Numbered from the stretch's first letter, positions 8,610-17,343 are shown. The stretch is DNA of 64,000 nt from Nonomuraea aurantiaca (GCF_020215705.1 NZ_JAIWNB010000025.1:1-64000); one strand, 5' to 3'. Translations and numbers: made by a program. The notes: generated from the sequence alone by a model not told the origin.

Positions 8610-8891
8610 ATGACGGAGATCCCTGACTTCCATGGCCCGCACTTCGGGCCTCCGCAGGCCAACCACGTAAAGCTGACCTGGTACGCACCAACCGATCGGG
8701 CACGGTGGATCCGCGTGGTCTCGCATTCTTGCGAGTGCGGCAGGACGTTGTACGAGCTGTGCGCCGCCGGTGGCCAAGGGTTCGTACGCCGAACGGACCG
8801 CGCCGAGGGCACCACCTACGAAACCGCGTGGATGTTGACCGCGGCGGCGAGGAGTCTGTACGAACGGATCCTGCGCGGCGAGGCGCGATGA
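8610..8891 (+). CDS. Small hypothetical protein, second gene of a pair
   Basis: 93 residues. ATG 8610 with SD GAGGGGAGA (8591-8599) inside the end of the previous gene. Two Cys close together in SHSCECGRTLYELC could bind a metal. The pattern HVKLTWYAPTDRARWIRVV suggests a beta-rich small domain. Its partner gene upstream is in the same transcript. Not recognised. Confidence 0.6.
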   Translation: MTEIPDFHGPHFGPPQANHVKLTWYAPTDRARWIRVVSHSCECGRTLYELCAAGGQGFVRRTDRAEGTTYETAWMLTAAARSLYERILRGEAR

Positions 8892-9032
8892 GACTGGCAC
8901 GGCGGACGGTGTCCTAATGCGCGTCGGGGCAAGACCGCCCTGTGGACGGAGACGAGTTTCTCCTGGTAGTCGGCCATCACGATCGCGGTACACGGCCACG
9001 AGTCCTCTCGGTGGGCCTCGTTTCGGGCGGTC

Positions 9033-9848
9033 TTACATCGAGTAGGCGCCGGAGGCGAGGGCGATGATGCCGCCCACGGTCATCAGCAGCGTCGAGCCGG
9101 GGTGCATGGTGATCGAGATGCGGATGTCCTGCTTCTTCCAGGCGAGCCAGACGCCCGGGTAGAGGAAGACGAGCTTCGACAGGACCGTCCAGGGGGCCCA
9201 GAAGTGGTACACCGAGAAGAAGAAGGTGTTGAAGAACGGGGCCCACTTGCCGAGCTGCGGGAGGCGGGGCAGCAGGAAGCCGCGGAAGTAGTACTCCTCG
9301 AGCAGGGGCAGGGTGAAGCCGGTGAACGGCGCGCAGATGAGCAGCGTGGTGAGCACGAGCTCCTGCGAGTAGCCCTGGAGGTAGGCGGTGCCGTCGGGGC
9401 CGGCGCCCTGGTAGTTCACCCAGGTGAAGAACCAGTCGTAGACGATGTTGTCCAGCGGGGTCAGCGAGAGCGAGACCACGGTCATCCACACGAGGCACGC
9501 GGCCCCGAGCCAGAAGACCTTGCCGCGCGAGAGCGGCTTGTCGCGGTAGTGGACGACGCCCTTCATCGTGAAGCGGCCGTTCTGCTTCTTGCCCAGCCAC
9601 AGCAGGAATAGCTGGAGCGGGAAGAGCACAACCGCGAGGGCGATGGCCCAGGCCATGAAGATCGGGAAGTTCATCGTCCGGACCAGGGGGGCGGCGATGA
9701 ACGCGTACACGGCGACGATGACCGCGCCGGGCACTAGGTGCAGTGCGATGGAGAGCGGGACGGAGTGACGGTCGGCGAGGAGCTTCGCGACGAAGCCTTT
9801 CGGCTGGGCGCCTTGGGTGCCGGCCGGGGGCTGCATTGATGTGTCCAT
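9033..9848 (-). CDS. CPBP-family intramembrane glutamic endopeptidase
   Basis: Integral membrane protein of about 271 residues with six to eight membrane segments. CPBP/Abi motifs are visible: LLEEYYFRGFLLPRL (motif 1, the EE pair and Arg) and FFSVYHFWAPW (motif 2 His). The family includes CAAX prenyl proteases and bacteriocin-immunity proteins that cleave substrates within the membrane. ATG 9848 (MDTSMQPPAG) chosen over the GTG at 9878 because the conserved part begins later and the extra residues look non-coding. It stands alone between the GntR module and the luxR pseudogene. Substrate unknown. Confidence 0.8.
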   Translation of the reverse strand: MDTSMQPPAGTQGAQPKGFVAKLLADRHSVPLSIALHLVPGAVIVAVYAFIAAPLVRTMNFPIFMAWAIALAVVLFPLQLFLLWLGKKQNGRFTMKGVVHYRDKPLSRGKVFWLGAACLVWMTVVSLSLTPLDNIVYDWFFTWVNYQGAGPDGTAYLQGYSQELVLTTLLICAPFTGFTLPLLEEYYFRGFLLPRLPQLGKWAPFFNTFFFSVYHFWAPWTVLSKLVFLYPGVWLAWKKQDIRISITMHPGSTLLMTVGGIIALASGAYSM

Positions 9849-9955
9849 GCCGAGAATCGTGGGCCCGCGACCAAACACGGAGCTGACATGGACCTGATAC
9901 GGCTTCGAGTCGCCGTGAAAGGTGCAGGTTACGGTGGGTGCGGACCGGGCGGGAG

Positions 9956-11132
9956 CTATCGGGCCGCTCCCGCGTCGAGGGTTCGACGGGGATCGGAATT
10001 GTCTCCAGGAGCGTCGTCGTCCGGAGCCGCCGACGGAGCGGTCAGGGACGTGGCGCGCTGGTCGAAGAACAGGCGGGCGACCAAGTCACCCCGGGAAACC
10101 GGTGCCGGACTTGGCGAAGATCGACTTCAAATGGTCCTGAACGGTGTAAGCCGCCATGTGAAGCCGGTTGGCGATCTGTCTGGTCGGCAGCCCTTGCGCG
10201 ACGAGTTCGGTGACCCGCCTCTCTCGCTGAGTCAGCCCGTACATGTCGGCCAGCAAAGGTGCCATCTCGGCCGGCCGGGCCACTGCGAGCAGCACTGCGA
10301 CTGGCGCCAGCGGGCCCTCGCCCAACAGGGACGCACGGACGATCACCCAACGGTCCGTCCGAGTTCGGACGCGCGCTCGGGCCAGCCCGACGTCGGCAAC
10401 CCGCTCCCCCTGCCGGCGATAGCACGAGCCCGGCCGGCGACGGAGCGGATCACGAGCGGCAGCCTGGTGCCGGCTCGTTCCCCGATTCCGAGTTCGTCGA
10501 CCCAGTGCTCGGCCTCCCGATCGGCGAGGTCGACACCGTCCTGGGGATCCAGTACGAGCATTCCGGTGTCAAGGCGGTCGGCACACGCATCATCCAGCAG
10601 GAGCGCCCGGCGCAGTCCGTCCGAGATCAACCCGGTGAGCGATGAAAGGAGCCGAACCTCGGACAACGAGAAGTATGGGCCGTCCGTCTCGCGGAAGATG
10701 GTTAGCGCGCCCCACGTGCCGGTGCTGCTGGAGAGGACGACCCGAAGCTCGTCGGAATAGCCCGCGGGACGTCGGACCTCTCGCTGACGGCGGCTGAGGT
10801 CGAGATCGCCTGCGGTAGCGTCGCTCAGGCTCGCCGCGGTTGTGCCCGCGCGCGCCATGTCGACCCACTTGGTGTAGTCCGGTTCGCGCAATTCGATCTC
10901 GACGAGCCGACTGATCGAATCCGCGGGCAGCCCGTTCTCGACGAACTCCGCAGTCGGGCAGCATGGTGGCCGGGTCCATGGTCATCAGGCAGGAACCCTC
11001 CGACGGCACCGCGGCATTCAGGGCATCGCTCACCGCGCGCCAGTAGTGCTCCACGGGCATCCCGCGGTGAACCAGTCGCACGAGGTCGTCGCGGACCCGT
11101 TCGCGCATCGCCTGGGCGTAGACCATGGTCAA
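9956..11132 (-). pseudogene. LuxR-family regulator with three frameshifts
   Basis: Read along the minus strand, a continuous protein of about 390 residues is spread over all three frames: start MTMVYAQAMRERVRDDLVRL at 11132; near 10960 the frame changes to TAEFVENGLPADSISRLVEI and runs through a GAF-like middle (LSSSTGTWGALTIFRETDGP); near 10370 it changes again to VIVRASLLGEGPLAPVAVLL and the LuxR HTH (LTQRERRVTELVAQGLPTRQ, HLKSIFAKSG); near 10100 it changes once more to GDLVARLFFDQRA with a stop at 9956. Three independent indels make it a dead gene. Intact relatives are GAF-LuxR transcription factors. Confidence 0.8.
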
Positions 11133-11214
11133 GCGTTGCCGGACCCCAGAAATATGGGATACCCGTGAGAACCGCAGTCGCGGGACGCTGATTGCACAAG
11201 ACGGAGGAGTCGCG

Positions 11215-11643
11215 ATGAGAACATTGCACGTCGGGCTGCGAGTGGCCGACCTCGCACGGTCGCTGGCGTTCTATGAGGCCATCGGCTACGGGGTCGTCGG
11301 GAGCGTGCCCGAGACGCCGATCGGGCATCTCACCATGCTCAAGCTGCCGGACGACGAGTTCGTCACCCTCGAACTCGTTCACGACGGCAAGCCGGTCGAA
11401 AGCGGCACCGATCTGAGCCACCTCGTCGTGAAGGTCGAGTCGATGGCGGACATTCTGGATGCCCTTGCCTCACGTGGGATCGAGCCCGTCGGCCCAGGTC
11501 AGAAAAGTGAGGACGGCCTGGAGACGGCGTTTGCCGCCGACCCGGACGGCCGCCGGATCGAACTCGTCCAGTGGCCTCCCGGCCACGCCGACGGCATGAC
11601 CGCAGCCGATTGGCCGGACGACGGGGGCGACTCCGATGGGTGA
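11215..11643 (+). CDS. VOC-family protein (glyoxalase/bleomycin-resistance fold)
   Basis: 142 residues with the beta-alpha-beta-beta-beta pattern of vicinal-oxygen-chelate proteins: LHVGLRVADLARSLAFYEAI, a middle strand LTMLKLPDDEFVTLELV, DLSHLVVKVESM and the closing FAADPDGRRIELVQ. Metal-ligand candidates are the first His, the E of TLEL and the final E. Such proteins are lyases, dioxygenases or drug-binding proteins; the substrate cannot be read from sequence. ATG 11215 has SD GGAGG at 11203-11207. Its stop is immediately followed by the yceI remnant. Confidence 0.8.
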   Translation: MRTLHVGLRVADLARSLAFYEAIGYGVVGSVPETPIGHLTMLKLPDDEFVTLELVHDGKPVESGTDLSHLVVKVESMADILDALASRGIEPVGPGQKSEDGLETAFAADPDGRRIELVQWPPGHADGMTAADWPDDGGDSDG

Positions 11644-12180
11644 CGCGCCGATCCGTCTGTACACGTTACGAGGGGAAGCCCAGCACACAGCACCATCGGG
11701 TTCTCGGTTCGCCATCTGATGGGCAAGGTGCGCGGGACCTTCGAGGAGTTCACCGGTTTCGTGACGGCCGCCGAACGGTCAAGCGACTGCTCCGCGACCG
11801 CCACGATCGCAATGAGCTCAGTGAACACCGGAGTCCGGATGCGTGACGACGACCTCCGTTCCGCCAACTTCTTCGACGTCGACCGGCATCCCGATATGAT
11901 CTTCGAAAGTACCGGCCTGGCCGTGAACGACGGACTGCCCTAACTCTGCGGCAAGCTAACGATCCGCGACATCACGCGCGACATCGCCATGGAAGTCGAG
12001 TTCCTCGGCCTTGATGAGACCGGACTGCAGGGCGAGCAGCGGATCGGGTTCTCGGCAACGACGACGATCCGCCGGTCTGACTTCGGCGTAGGCGCTGCCG
12101 GGGCTGGCCAGAAGGTCGTCGTCGGCGACAAGGTCACCGTCCAGCTCGACATCCAAGCCGTACTCGAACCCACAGTCTGA
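11644..12180 (+). pseudogene. YceI-family protein interrupted by a TAA
   Basis: Frame 1 reads AHSTIGFSVRHLMGKVRGTF and FTGFVTAAERSSDCSATATI, the lipocalin-like start of YceI proteins (periplasmic or secreted polyisoprenoid binding). It stops at TAA 11941 and then continues in the same frame as LCGKLTIRDITRDIAMEVEF to DIQAVLEPTV and TGA at 12180. The LTI.DITR..A.EVEF segment is the conserved second half, so the TAA is a nonsense change inside one gene. The extreme N-terminus (the usual TWxIDP) is also missing or frameshifted. Confidence 0.75.
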
Positions 12181-12319
12181 CGTTGACCAGGGCTTTGGAT
12201 CCGCAGTTCAACTCTACAGTCCTGATCACAAGCGGCCGCGGCGGCAGCTTGGCTGGGCACGGGCGTCGGCGGTGGCAAGCGCCCTGCCACCCGCGCCACG
12301 GCTTTGATCTGGGCAGCCG

Positions 12320-12739
12320 TCAAAAGCCAGAGAAACTAGAGGAACCAGGGATACGAGAGAAGGCAGAGAAGAAGAACAGGCCGATGACGATTCCGCTGTA
12401 GCCGACGTCGGCGTTGCCCGCGGGCATGGCGCTGGTCGGGTCCTGCGGGTCGTAGAGCACCTCGGTCTCGTTGCCGATGCCAAGGCCAGAGGGGGTCGCT
12501 GCCTCGGTGGTGATTTCCTGCCCCTCCACGGTCGTGAAGGTCAGAACCGGCCACTGCGTCGCCCTTAAGTTCTCCCCCTGCCCCACGAACGTGGTCCGGA
12601 CGTCGCTGACCACGCCTGGCACCCGCTGCGCCTGCCGGACGAACTGCTTGCCGTCGATGATTCCCTTGATCGACTTTAGAATGATCACTGCTCCAAACGC
12701 CACGAACAGCAGCGGAAGATATGGGAACAGATCTCTCAA
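12320..12739 (-). CDS. DUF3592 membrane protein, copy 1
   Basis: 139 residues: an N-terminal membrane segment (LFPYLPLLFVAFGAVIILKS), a soluble DUF3592 domain with VPGVVSDVRTTF, WPVLTFTTVEGQEITTEA and EVLYDPQDPTSA, then a second membrane segment (YSGIVIGLFFFSAF). The TTG start at 12739 is fixed by SD AAGGAG 8 bases upstream, conserved in copy 2 (23647-24078). The C-terminus differs from copy 2 by a short deletion. Function unknown; DUF3592 proteins are small envelope proteins with a domain open to the outside. Confidence 0.7.
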   Translation of the reverse strand: MRDLFPYLPLLFVAFGAVIILKSIKGIIDGKQFVRQAQRVPGVVSDVRTTFVGQGENLRATQWPVLTFTTVEGQEITTEAATPSGLGIGNETEVLYDPQDPTSAMPAGNADVGYSGIVIGLFFFSAFSRIPGSSSFSGF

Positions 12740-12915
12740 CGCGGATCTCCTTGGGTCGCCTGCATCTTAGAACGTCCTAGAAGACCGTAGGTTCCCGCTG
12801 TCAGTCGATGAGGAACTCGGCGTCGGCGTAGCGGTGGCTCTGGGCGCGATGCGGTCACACGTTCCGACAAGGTCGGCACCCAGCACGGTCATGTGTTGGC
12901 TGCCTTGCGCACGCG
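12390..12915 (-). repeat. Dispersed duplication, copy 1 (partner 23730-24240)
   Basis: The DUF3592 gene plus about 180 bp upstream is repeated at 23730-24240 in the same orientation with scattered point differences. Shared upstream blocks include TAGAACGTCCTAGA, GACCGTAGGTTCCCG and CAGCACGGTCATGTGTTGGC. The homology therefore covers promoter and leader as well as the gene. A third, eroded scrap lies at 20128-20205. Confidence 0.8.
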
Positions 12916-13091
12916 TAACGGATGCGGATGGCTCGGCGATAGCTACTTTCGGTTGATGTTGCAGGTGCAGCCGAGAAGAGCGCGCCTAACAGCTGGTTTG
13001 TTGACAGCTGCGTCATCGAGTTGACCGATCGAGGCGTGGCCATCGTGCTTCTCGGCTGATCGCGAAGTACCCGGGAGCTAGGGGAGACGAC
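12740..13091. other. Leader of the DUF3592 copy and gmrSD upstream region
   Basis: The left part is the duplicated leader described in the repeat entry. From about 12920 to 13091 no gene is visible; this should hold the gmrSD promoter. GGGGAGACG at 13081-13089 is the ribosome site for the GTG at 13092. Confidence 0.5.
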
Positions 13092-15608
13092 GTGAAGGCC
13101 ACCGAGACCACGCTTCGCAAGCTCATCCAGGGAGACCAGCAGTTGCTGGTCCCGCTCTACCAGCGCCAATACACGTGGGAACGCCCACAACTCGTCCAGC
13201 TGTGGGCCGACCTCAAGACCCAGGTTGACGTCCTGGCCGAGGGGCAGCAGGACGCCCCCAGTCACTTCCTGGGATCTGTGGTGCTGGCCCCAGGGCCGGA
13301 GCTGGCGCCGAGCCGGTCTCAATGGATCGTGGTGGACGGCCAGCAACGACTGACCACGCTGATGTTGGCACTCTGCGCGATTCGCGACCACCTGGTGGCC
13401 GAGGACCCGGGACACCGGGAGCGAATCGACGAGTTGCACCTGATCAACAAGTTCCAGCGTGGTGAGATGCGTTATCGGTTGCTGCCCACGCAGGGGGACC
13501 GGGCGGCCTTCAAGGCCTGTGTCGATGGGGTGCCGGAGGGTAAGACCGACAGCCTGGTCGGCAACGCGTACCAGTTCTTCAAGACCATGCTGGTGGAGTT
13601 CGACGACCCGGCCGATCCCCATGACATCGACCGGGTGGAGACAGTGCTCCTGGACCGGCTCAATCTGGTGCAGATCCTGGTGGAGAAGGACGACAACGCC
13701 TTTCGCATCTTCGAGTCGATCAATAACACGGGGATGCGACTCAGCCAGGTCGACCTGATCCGCAACTACGTGTTCATGTGCCTTCCCACGCTCGGACAGC
13801 ATGTCTACGACGACTACTGGAAGCCGACCCAGGACCTACTCGATCCCAAGGCGCTGGAACAGCTGATGTACCTGGTGCTGGTCCTCAAGGAGGGTGATGA
13901 GGCCCAGTACAACGCCGTCTACCGGGGCCACCAGCAGCTCCTGCTGGAGCTGGCGGGCGACGAGGCGAAGGTCGAGCAGTACGTCAAGGATCTGCACCGC
14001 CGTGCCCGTCATCTGAAGCAGATCCTCAACCCGGAGGGCGATTCGCTGGTCGCGGCGCGGTTGCGCTTCCTCAAGGAATGGCAGGCTTCCACCGCCTACC
14101 CGCTGGCGATGCGACTGCTGGAGTTCCGTGAGGACGATCTCATCACCGACGAGGAGGCAGCCCAAGCGCTGTTGTACGTCGAGAGCTTCCTGGTCCGCCG
14201 CCTGATCGCCGGGGTGACCACCAGCAATCTGAACCGCATCTTCCAGCGGCTGGCCGTACAACTGACCGCCGAGGAGGACGTGCCGCAGACGGTGCGGGCC
14301 GCGTTGTCACCGGCCCGCCTGTACTGGCCGTCCGATGCGCAGCTACGCGAGGAGATCCGCAGCCGTGCCTTCTACTGGCAGGGCCGTACGGCACAGCAGA
14401 AGCTGGTCCTGCGCCGCATCGAGGAGTCGCTGGGGAGCAAGGAACGGGTGGACCTGGCCGACAAGCGGATCACCATCGAGCATGTCCTGCCGCAGTCGAT
14501 GACCGCCGACTGGCTGAACGAGCTGTCCGGTGAAGGCGATGCCGCCGATCTACTGCACCGGCAGCTGGTACACACCCTGGGCAACCTCACCCTGAGCGGC
14601 TACAACTCCGAGCTGAGCAACAATTCGTTCGCCACCAAGCGTACGCAGCTCGGACAGAGCGGGCTGGTGATGAACCAGGAGATCGCCACCTGCGAGCGCT
14701 GGGGCAAAGCCGAAATCCTGGCCCGCGCTGATCGGCTGGCTGAGCGGGCGATCGTCCTCTGGCCCGGCCCCGAGGAGACCGACCGGGGCAGCGCCGCCTC
14801 CCGCGACTGGACCCTGTTGCATAACGCCCTGGCAGCCCTGCCCCCCGCCACCTGGACCTCCTACTCGGATCTGGCCGAGCTGATCGGCTCACACGCGGTT
14901 CCCGTGGGGGTGCATCTGGCTACGGTCCAGGTCCTCAATGCCCACCGGGTGCTCACCAAGTCCGGGCAGGTGTCTGAGGGCTTCCGCTGGAGCGACCCGG
15001 ACGACGAACGCGATATCCGTGACGTCCTGCGCGCCGAGGGCATCACGCTCGACGAGTCCGGCCGTGCGGTCGCCGATCAGCACGTCAGCGTGCGCGAGCT
15101 CGCCGAATTGCTCGGTCTGCCCGCCGCCGAGGACCTGGCCGAGTCCGAACTGGCGGGGGAGCATGACACGGACCTGGAGGTCGTCGGTGAACATGAGCAG
15201 CGCTTCGTGCGCCAGCTCAACGAGCAGAGCGGCCCGCAGGCTGCCGGCGCGGTCCAGCGGGTGTTGGAGCACTGGCGAACACGCGGCGGCGAGGTGCAGT
15301 ACGGCACTGCCGCTGGTGCCTCCTGCGCGCCGATCGTCAAGATCGATGGAAAGCCGGCCAACGTCATTCGTTTCTACGCCAAGACCTTCGAGATCCCCTT
15401 CGGGACACTCAAGAAACGGCCACCCTTCGACGACCCGGCATTGCGTGAGGAGCTTCGGCAGCGGCTCAATGACGCGCCGGGTGTGGACATCCCTGTGGCC
15501 AAGCTGGAGCTCTACCCCTCGATCAAGAACACCCAGCTGGCCAACATGGCGGTCTTCGACGTCATCGTCGCTGTTCTCGACTGGTTCACCGCGCGGGTAG
15601 CTGACTGA
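13092..15608 (+). CDS. GmrSD-type restriction enzyme with alkyltransferase-like domain
   Basis: 838 residues. The DUF262 (GmrS-like, ParB/Srx-fold NTPase) part has LVPLYQRQYTWER near 18, VVDGQQRLTTLML near 79 and FRIFESINNTGMRLSQVDLI near 205. The DUF1524 (GmrD-like His-Me/HNH nuclease) part has ITIEHVLPQSM near 459 and HTLGNLTLSGYNSEL near 493. After it comes an alkyltransferase-like (ATL/MGMT C-terminal) DNA-binding domain at about 574-640 (ATWTSYSDLAELIGSHAVPV) without a PCHR active-site Cys, then a C-terminal domain I do not recognise. Fused GmrSD proteins cut glucosylated or otherwise modified phage DNA. The ATL domain may help find bulky base modifications. GTG 13092 with SD GGGGAGACG. 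It stands alone, with no methyltransferase. Confidence 0.85.
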   Translation: MKATETTLRKLIQGDQQLLVPLYQRQYTWERPQLVQLWADLKTQVDVLAEGQQDAPSHFLGSVVLAPGPELAPSRSQWIVVDGQQRLTTLMLALCAIRDHLVAEDPGHRERIDELHLINKFQRGEMRYRLLPTQGDRAAFKACVDGVPEGKTDSLVGNAYQFFKTMLVEFDDPADPHDIDRVETVLLDRLNLVQILVEKDDNAFRIFESINNTGMRLSQVDLIRNYVFMCLPTLGQHVYDDYWKPTQDLLDPKALEQLMYLVLVLKEGDEAQYNAVYRGHQQLLLELAGDEAKVEQYVKDLHRRARHLKQILNPEGDSLVAARLRFLKEWQASTAYPLAMRLLEFREDDLITDEEAAQALLYVESFLVRRLIAGVTTSNLNRIFQRLAVQLTAEEDVPQTVRAALSPARLYWPSDAQLREEIRSRAFYWQGRTAQQKLVLRRIEESLGSKERVDLADKRITIEHVLPQSMTADWLNELSGEGDAADLLHRQLVHTLGNLTLSGYNSELSNNSFATKRTQLGQSGLVMNQEIATCERWGKAEILARADRLAERAIVLWPGPEETDRGSAASRDWTLLHNALAALPPATWTSYSDLAELIGSHAVPVGVHLATVQVLNAHRVLTKSGQVSEGFRWSDPDDERDIRDVLRAEGITLDESGRAVADQHVSVRELAELLGLPAAEDLAESELAGEHDTDLEVVGEHEQRFVRQLNEQSGPQAAGAVQRVLEHWRTRGGEVQYGTAAGASCAPIVKIDGKPANVIRFYAKTFEIPFGTLKKRPPFDDPALREELRQRLNDAPGVDIPVAKLELYPSIKNTQLANMAVFDVIVAVLDWFTARVAD

Positions 15609-15790
15609 GTCGTCTTCGGCCCCGCTCTGGATCGTAGGAGCGGCCGCGATTGCAGGCTCGTTCCCGTCGTGCTGGGCGTCGCCGTGCGCTGGTTCTTGTC
15701 GGCGCGCCCAAGACGGATAACTGCAGTCGATCTGATCTTGGCTGAACGTCACAGCGGGCGCGCCGGTCCGCCGCAGGATGCGTCAGAATC

Positions 15791-16201
15791 TCAGACGCGG
15801 GTTTGGGCGCTGTAGCCGTGGTACGCGATGCTGCTCCCGGTGTACGCCCACACGTGAGCCCTGATCAGAGTCCCGCCGGGAATGCTGTGCCGGCAGGTCG
15901 TGAAGTCCCCATCGGCCGCCGTGCACTGGAAGACCTGGACCCACTCACCCCGGTAGAACTTCTCAATGCTGCCCCTGATCCGCCAGCCACCGCGGTCGGT
16001 GAAGTCCACGACCTTCAGGTACGGACCTCCGCTATCGCCGTAGTGAGCCTCGCCGTAGGTGCTTCCGCCGCCCTTGGTGGCCGCGACGACGTCGGCCATG
16101 ATCTTCGACAATTCCTGTGGGGCTGCTGCCTGAGCGGGAGGAACGGCCAAGCCGAGAGCAAGGACCGGTGTTGCGAGAGCGAGAATCAGTCTGTACTTCA
16201 C
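15791..16201 (-). CDS. Small secreted protein
   Basis: 136 residues starting with a Sec signal (MKYRLILALATPVLALGLAV, cleavage probably after AQA at about 26). The mature part is Gly/Trp/Tyr-rich and beta-like (GGWRIRGSIEKFYRGEWVQV, CTAADGDFTTCRHSIPGG) with two Cys that could form a disulfide. GTG 16201 follows SD AAGGAG. Similar small exported proteins are common in actinomycetes; function unknown. Confidence 0.75.
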   Translation of the reverse strand: MKYRLILALATPVLALGLAVPPAQAAAPQELSKIMADVVAATKGGGSTYGEAHYGDSGGPYLKVVDFTDRGGWRIRGSIEKFYRGEWVQVFQCTAADGDFTTCRHSIPGGTLIRAHVWAYTGSSIAYHGYSAQTRV

Positions 16202-16452
16202 GATCTCTCCTTAGGTTGTGCGTTTGTGCGCTGCAGCCTTCCCGGCCGCCACAAAGTTGATCATCGGGGTGGATCGCCCTGTATGTCCAGACTCTGTGGA
16301 ACCAGCCGCCCCGGTGACGATGCCCGCCGTCTCCCGCACGCGCAGTCTCGAGCGGCAGTCGGGGTCCGTCGGTTTTCGAGGTCGCCCGCACGGATTTTCA
16401 CGCTCGGCCGCACTCCTGTCCGAGCGCGACGAGACGTGCGCCGGGGAACGAG

Positions 16453-16911
16453 CTATGCACCGTCGTTGCCATCGCGCAAGGAATGGATCATGCTCCGCAG
16501 GATCCGGAACGCGTCTGACTGCTCGGTCTCGGTCATGCCGGCCAGCATTCTGACCTCGACGGACCGGACGGCTACGGTCGCCTTCTCGAGGCTCCGTCGG
16601 CCGCGAGGCGTGAGCCGCGTGGGAAGAACCTTCCCGACGGGTGCCTCCGCGGGCCTGGTCACGTAGCCGTCTCGTTCCAGGGCCTGGAGCAGCACGTTCA
16701 TCGTCTGCCGGGTCACGAACGCGCCCCGCGCGAGCTCGGAGTTCGACAAGCCCGGTCGTTGAGCCAGCAGCTCGAGGCAGGAGTAGTGCGTCACGCTCAT
16801 CCCGAGCGGCCGCAGCACCTCCTCCATGGCTGCGCGGAGGGCGCTCGACGCCTCCTTCAGCAGGTAGCCCAGTGACGTCTCCAGGTCGACGCCGACACCG
16901 TTTTGACTCAT
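16453..16911 (-). CDS. MarR-family regulator
   Basis: 152 residues. Winged helix: HYSCLELLAQRPGLSNSELA, recognition helix GAFVTRQTMNVLLQALERDG, wing YVTRPAEAPVGKVLPTRLT and the C-terminal dimer helix. MarR dimers repress until a ligand binds. It is divergent from the VOC gene at 16975; two palindromes of the same sequence fill the 63-bp gap, one overlapping its own start codon, so it almost certainly represses both itself and the VOC gene. ATG 16911 chosen; the open frame upstream is not coding. Confidence 0.88.
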   Translation of the reverse strand: MSQNGVGVDLETSLGYLLKEASSALRAAMEEVLRPLGMSVTHYSCLELLAQRPGLSNSELARGAFVTRQTMNVLLQALERDGYVTRPAEAPVGKVLPTRLTPRGRRSLEKATVAVRSVEVRMLAGMTETEQSDAFRILRSMIHSLRDGNDGA

Positions 16912-16955
16912 GTCAGTATTCTGACATAGATTCTCCTGTGTCAGAAATCTGACAC
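16910..16955. promoter_or_regulatory. Twin MarR operators
   Basis: Two 18-bp palindromes share the TGTCAG-4-CTGACA core: ATGTCAGTATTCTGACAT (16910-16927) and GTGTCAGAAATCTGACAC (16938-16955), 28 bp apart centre to centre. The first contains the marR start codon; the second ends 19 bp before the VOC gene's ATG. Perfect arms and central placement make an operator role very likely. Confidence 0.85.
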
Positions 16956-16974
16956 GAAGAGAAGGAGCATCATC

Positions 16975-17343
16975 ATGCCCGCCACCGGCCCCGACTTCAT
17001 CTCGCTCCAAGCGCGCGACCTGGACGCTTCGCAGGCGTTCTACGAGCGGTACCTCGGCCTCGTCCGCTCGCAGACCGGACCTCCGCACGCCGTCGTCTTC
17101 GAGACGAAGCCGATCGCGTTCGCACTCCGCGACATCGTTCCCGGCACCGATCTCGCATCCGCTGCTCAGCCCGGCATCGGTGCCGCGATCTGGCTCCACG
17201 CCACAGACGTCCAAGCCATTCACGATGCCCTGGTCGCCGACGGTCACACCATCGTCTCCGCACCGATCGACGGCCCCTTCGGCCGGACATTCACCTTCGC
17301 CGACCCCGACGGCTACCAGATCACTCTCCACGACCGCGCCTGA
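16975..17343 (+). CDS. VOC-family protein under MarR control
   Basis: 122 residues: FISLQARDLDASQAFYERYL, a compact middle (AVVFETKPIAFALRDI), AIWLHATDVQAIHDALVADG and GRTFTFADPDGYQITLHD, the usual one-and-a-bit VOC motif set. Divergent from marR with operators between, so its substrate is probably the MarR ligand or a related toxic compound. ATG 16975 preceded by AGAAGGAG. A glyoxalase, fosfomycin/bleomycin-resistance or dioxygenase role cannot be separated by sequence alone. Confidence 0.82.
   Translation: MPATGPDFISLQARDLDASQAFYERYLGLVRSQTGPPHAVVFETKPIAFALRDIVPGTDLASAAQPGIGAAIWLHATDVQAIHDALVADGHTIVSAPIDGPFGRTFTFADPDGYQITLHDRA

Noticed and set aside
9888..10760. 290-residue plus-strand ORF
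   Set aside because: Ser/Arg-rich antisense shadow of the decayed luxR gene, no family pattern.
12855..13802. 315-residue minus-strand ORF
   Set aside because: Antisense of the gmrSD start and leader; no start site or domain.
14889..15752. 287-residue minus-strand ORF
   Set aside because: Shadow of the gmrSD C-terminus; composition follows codon constraints of the true gene.
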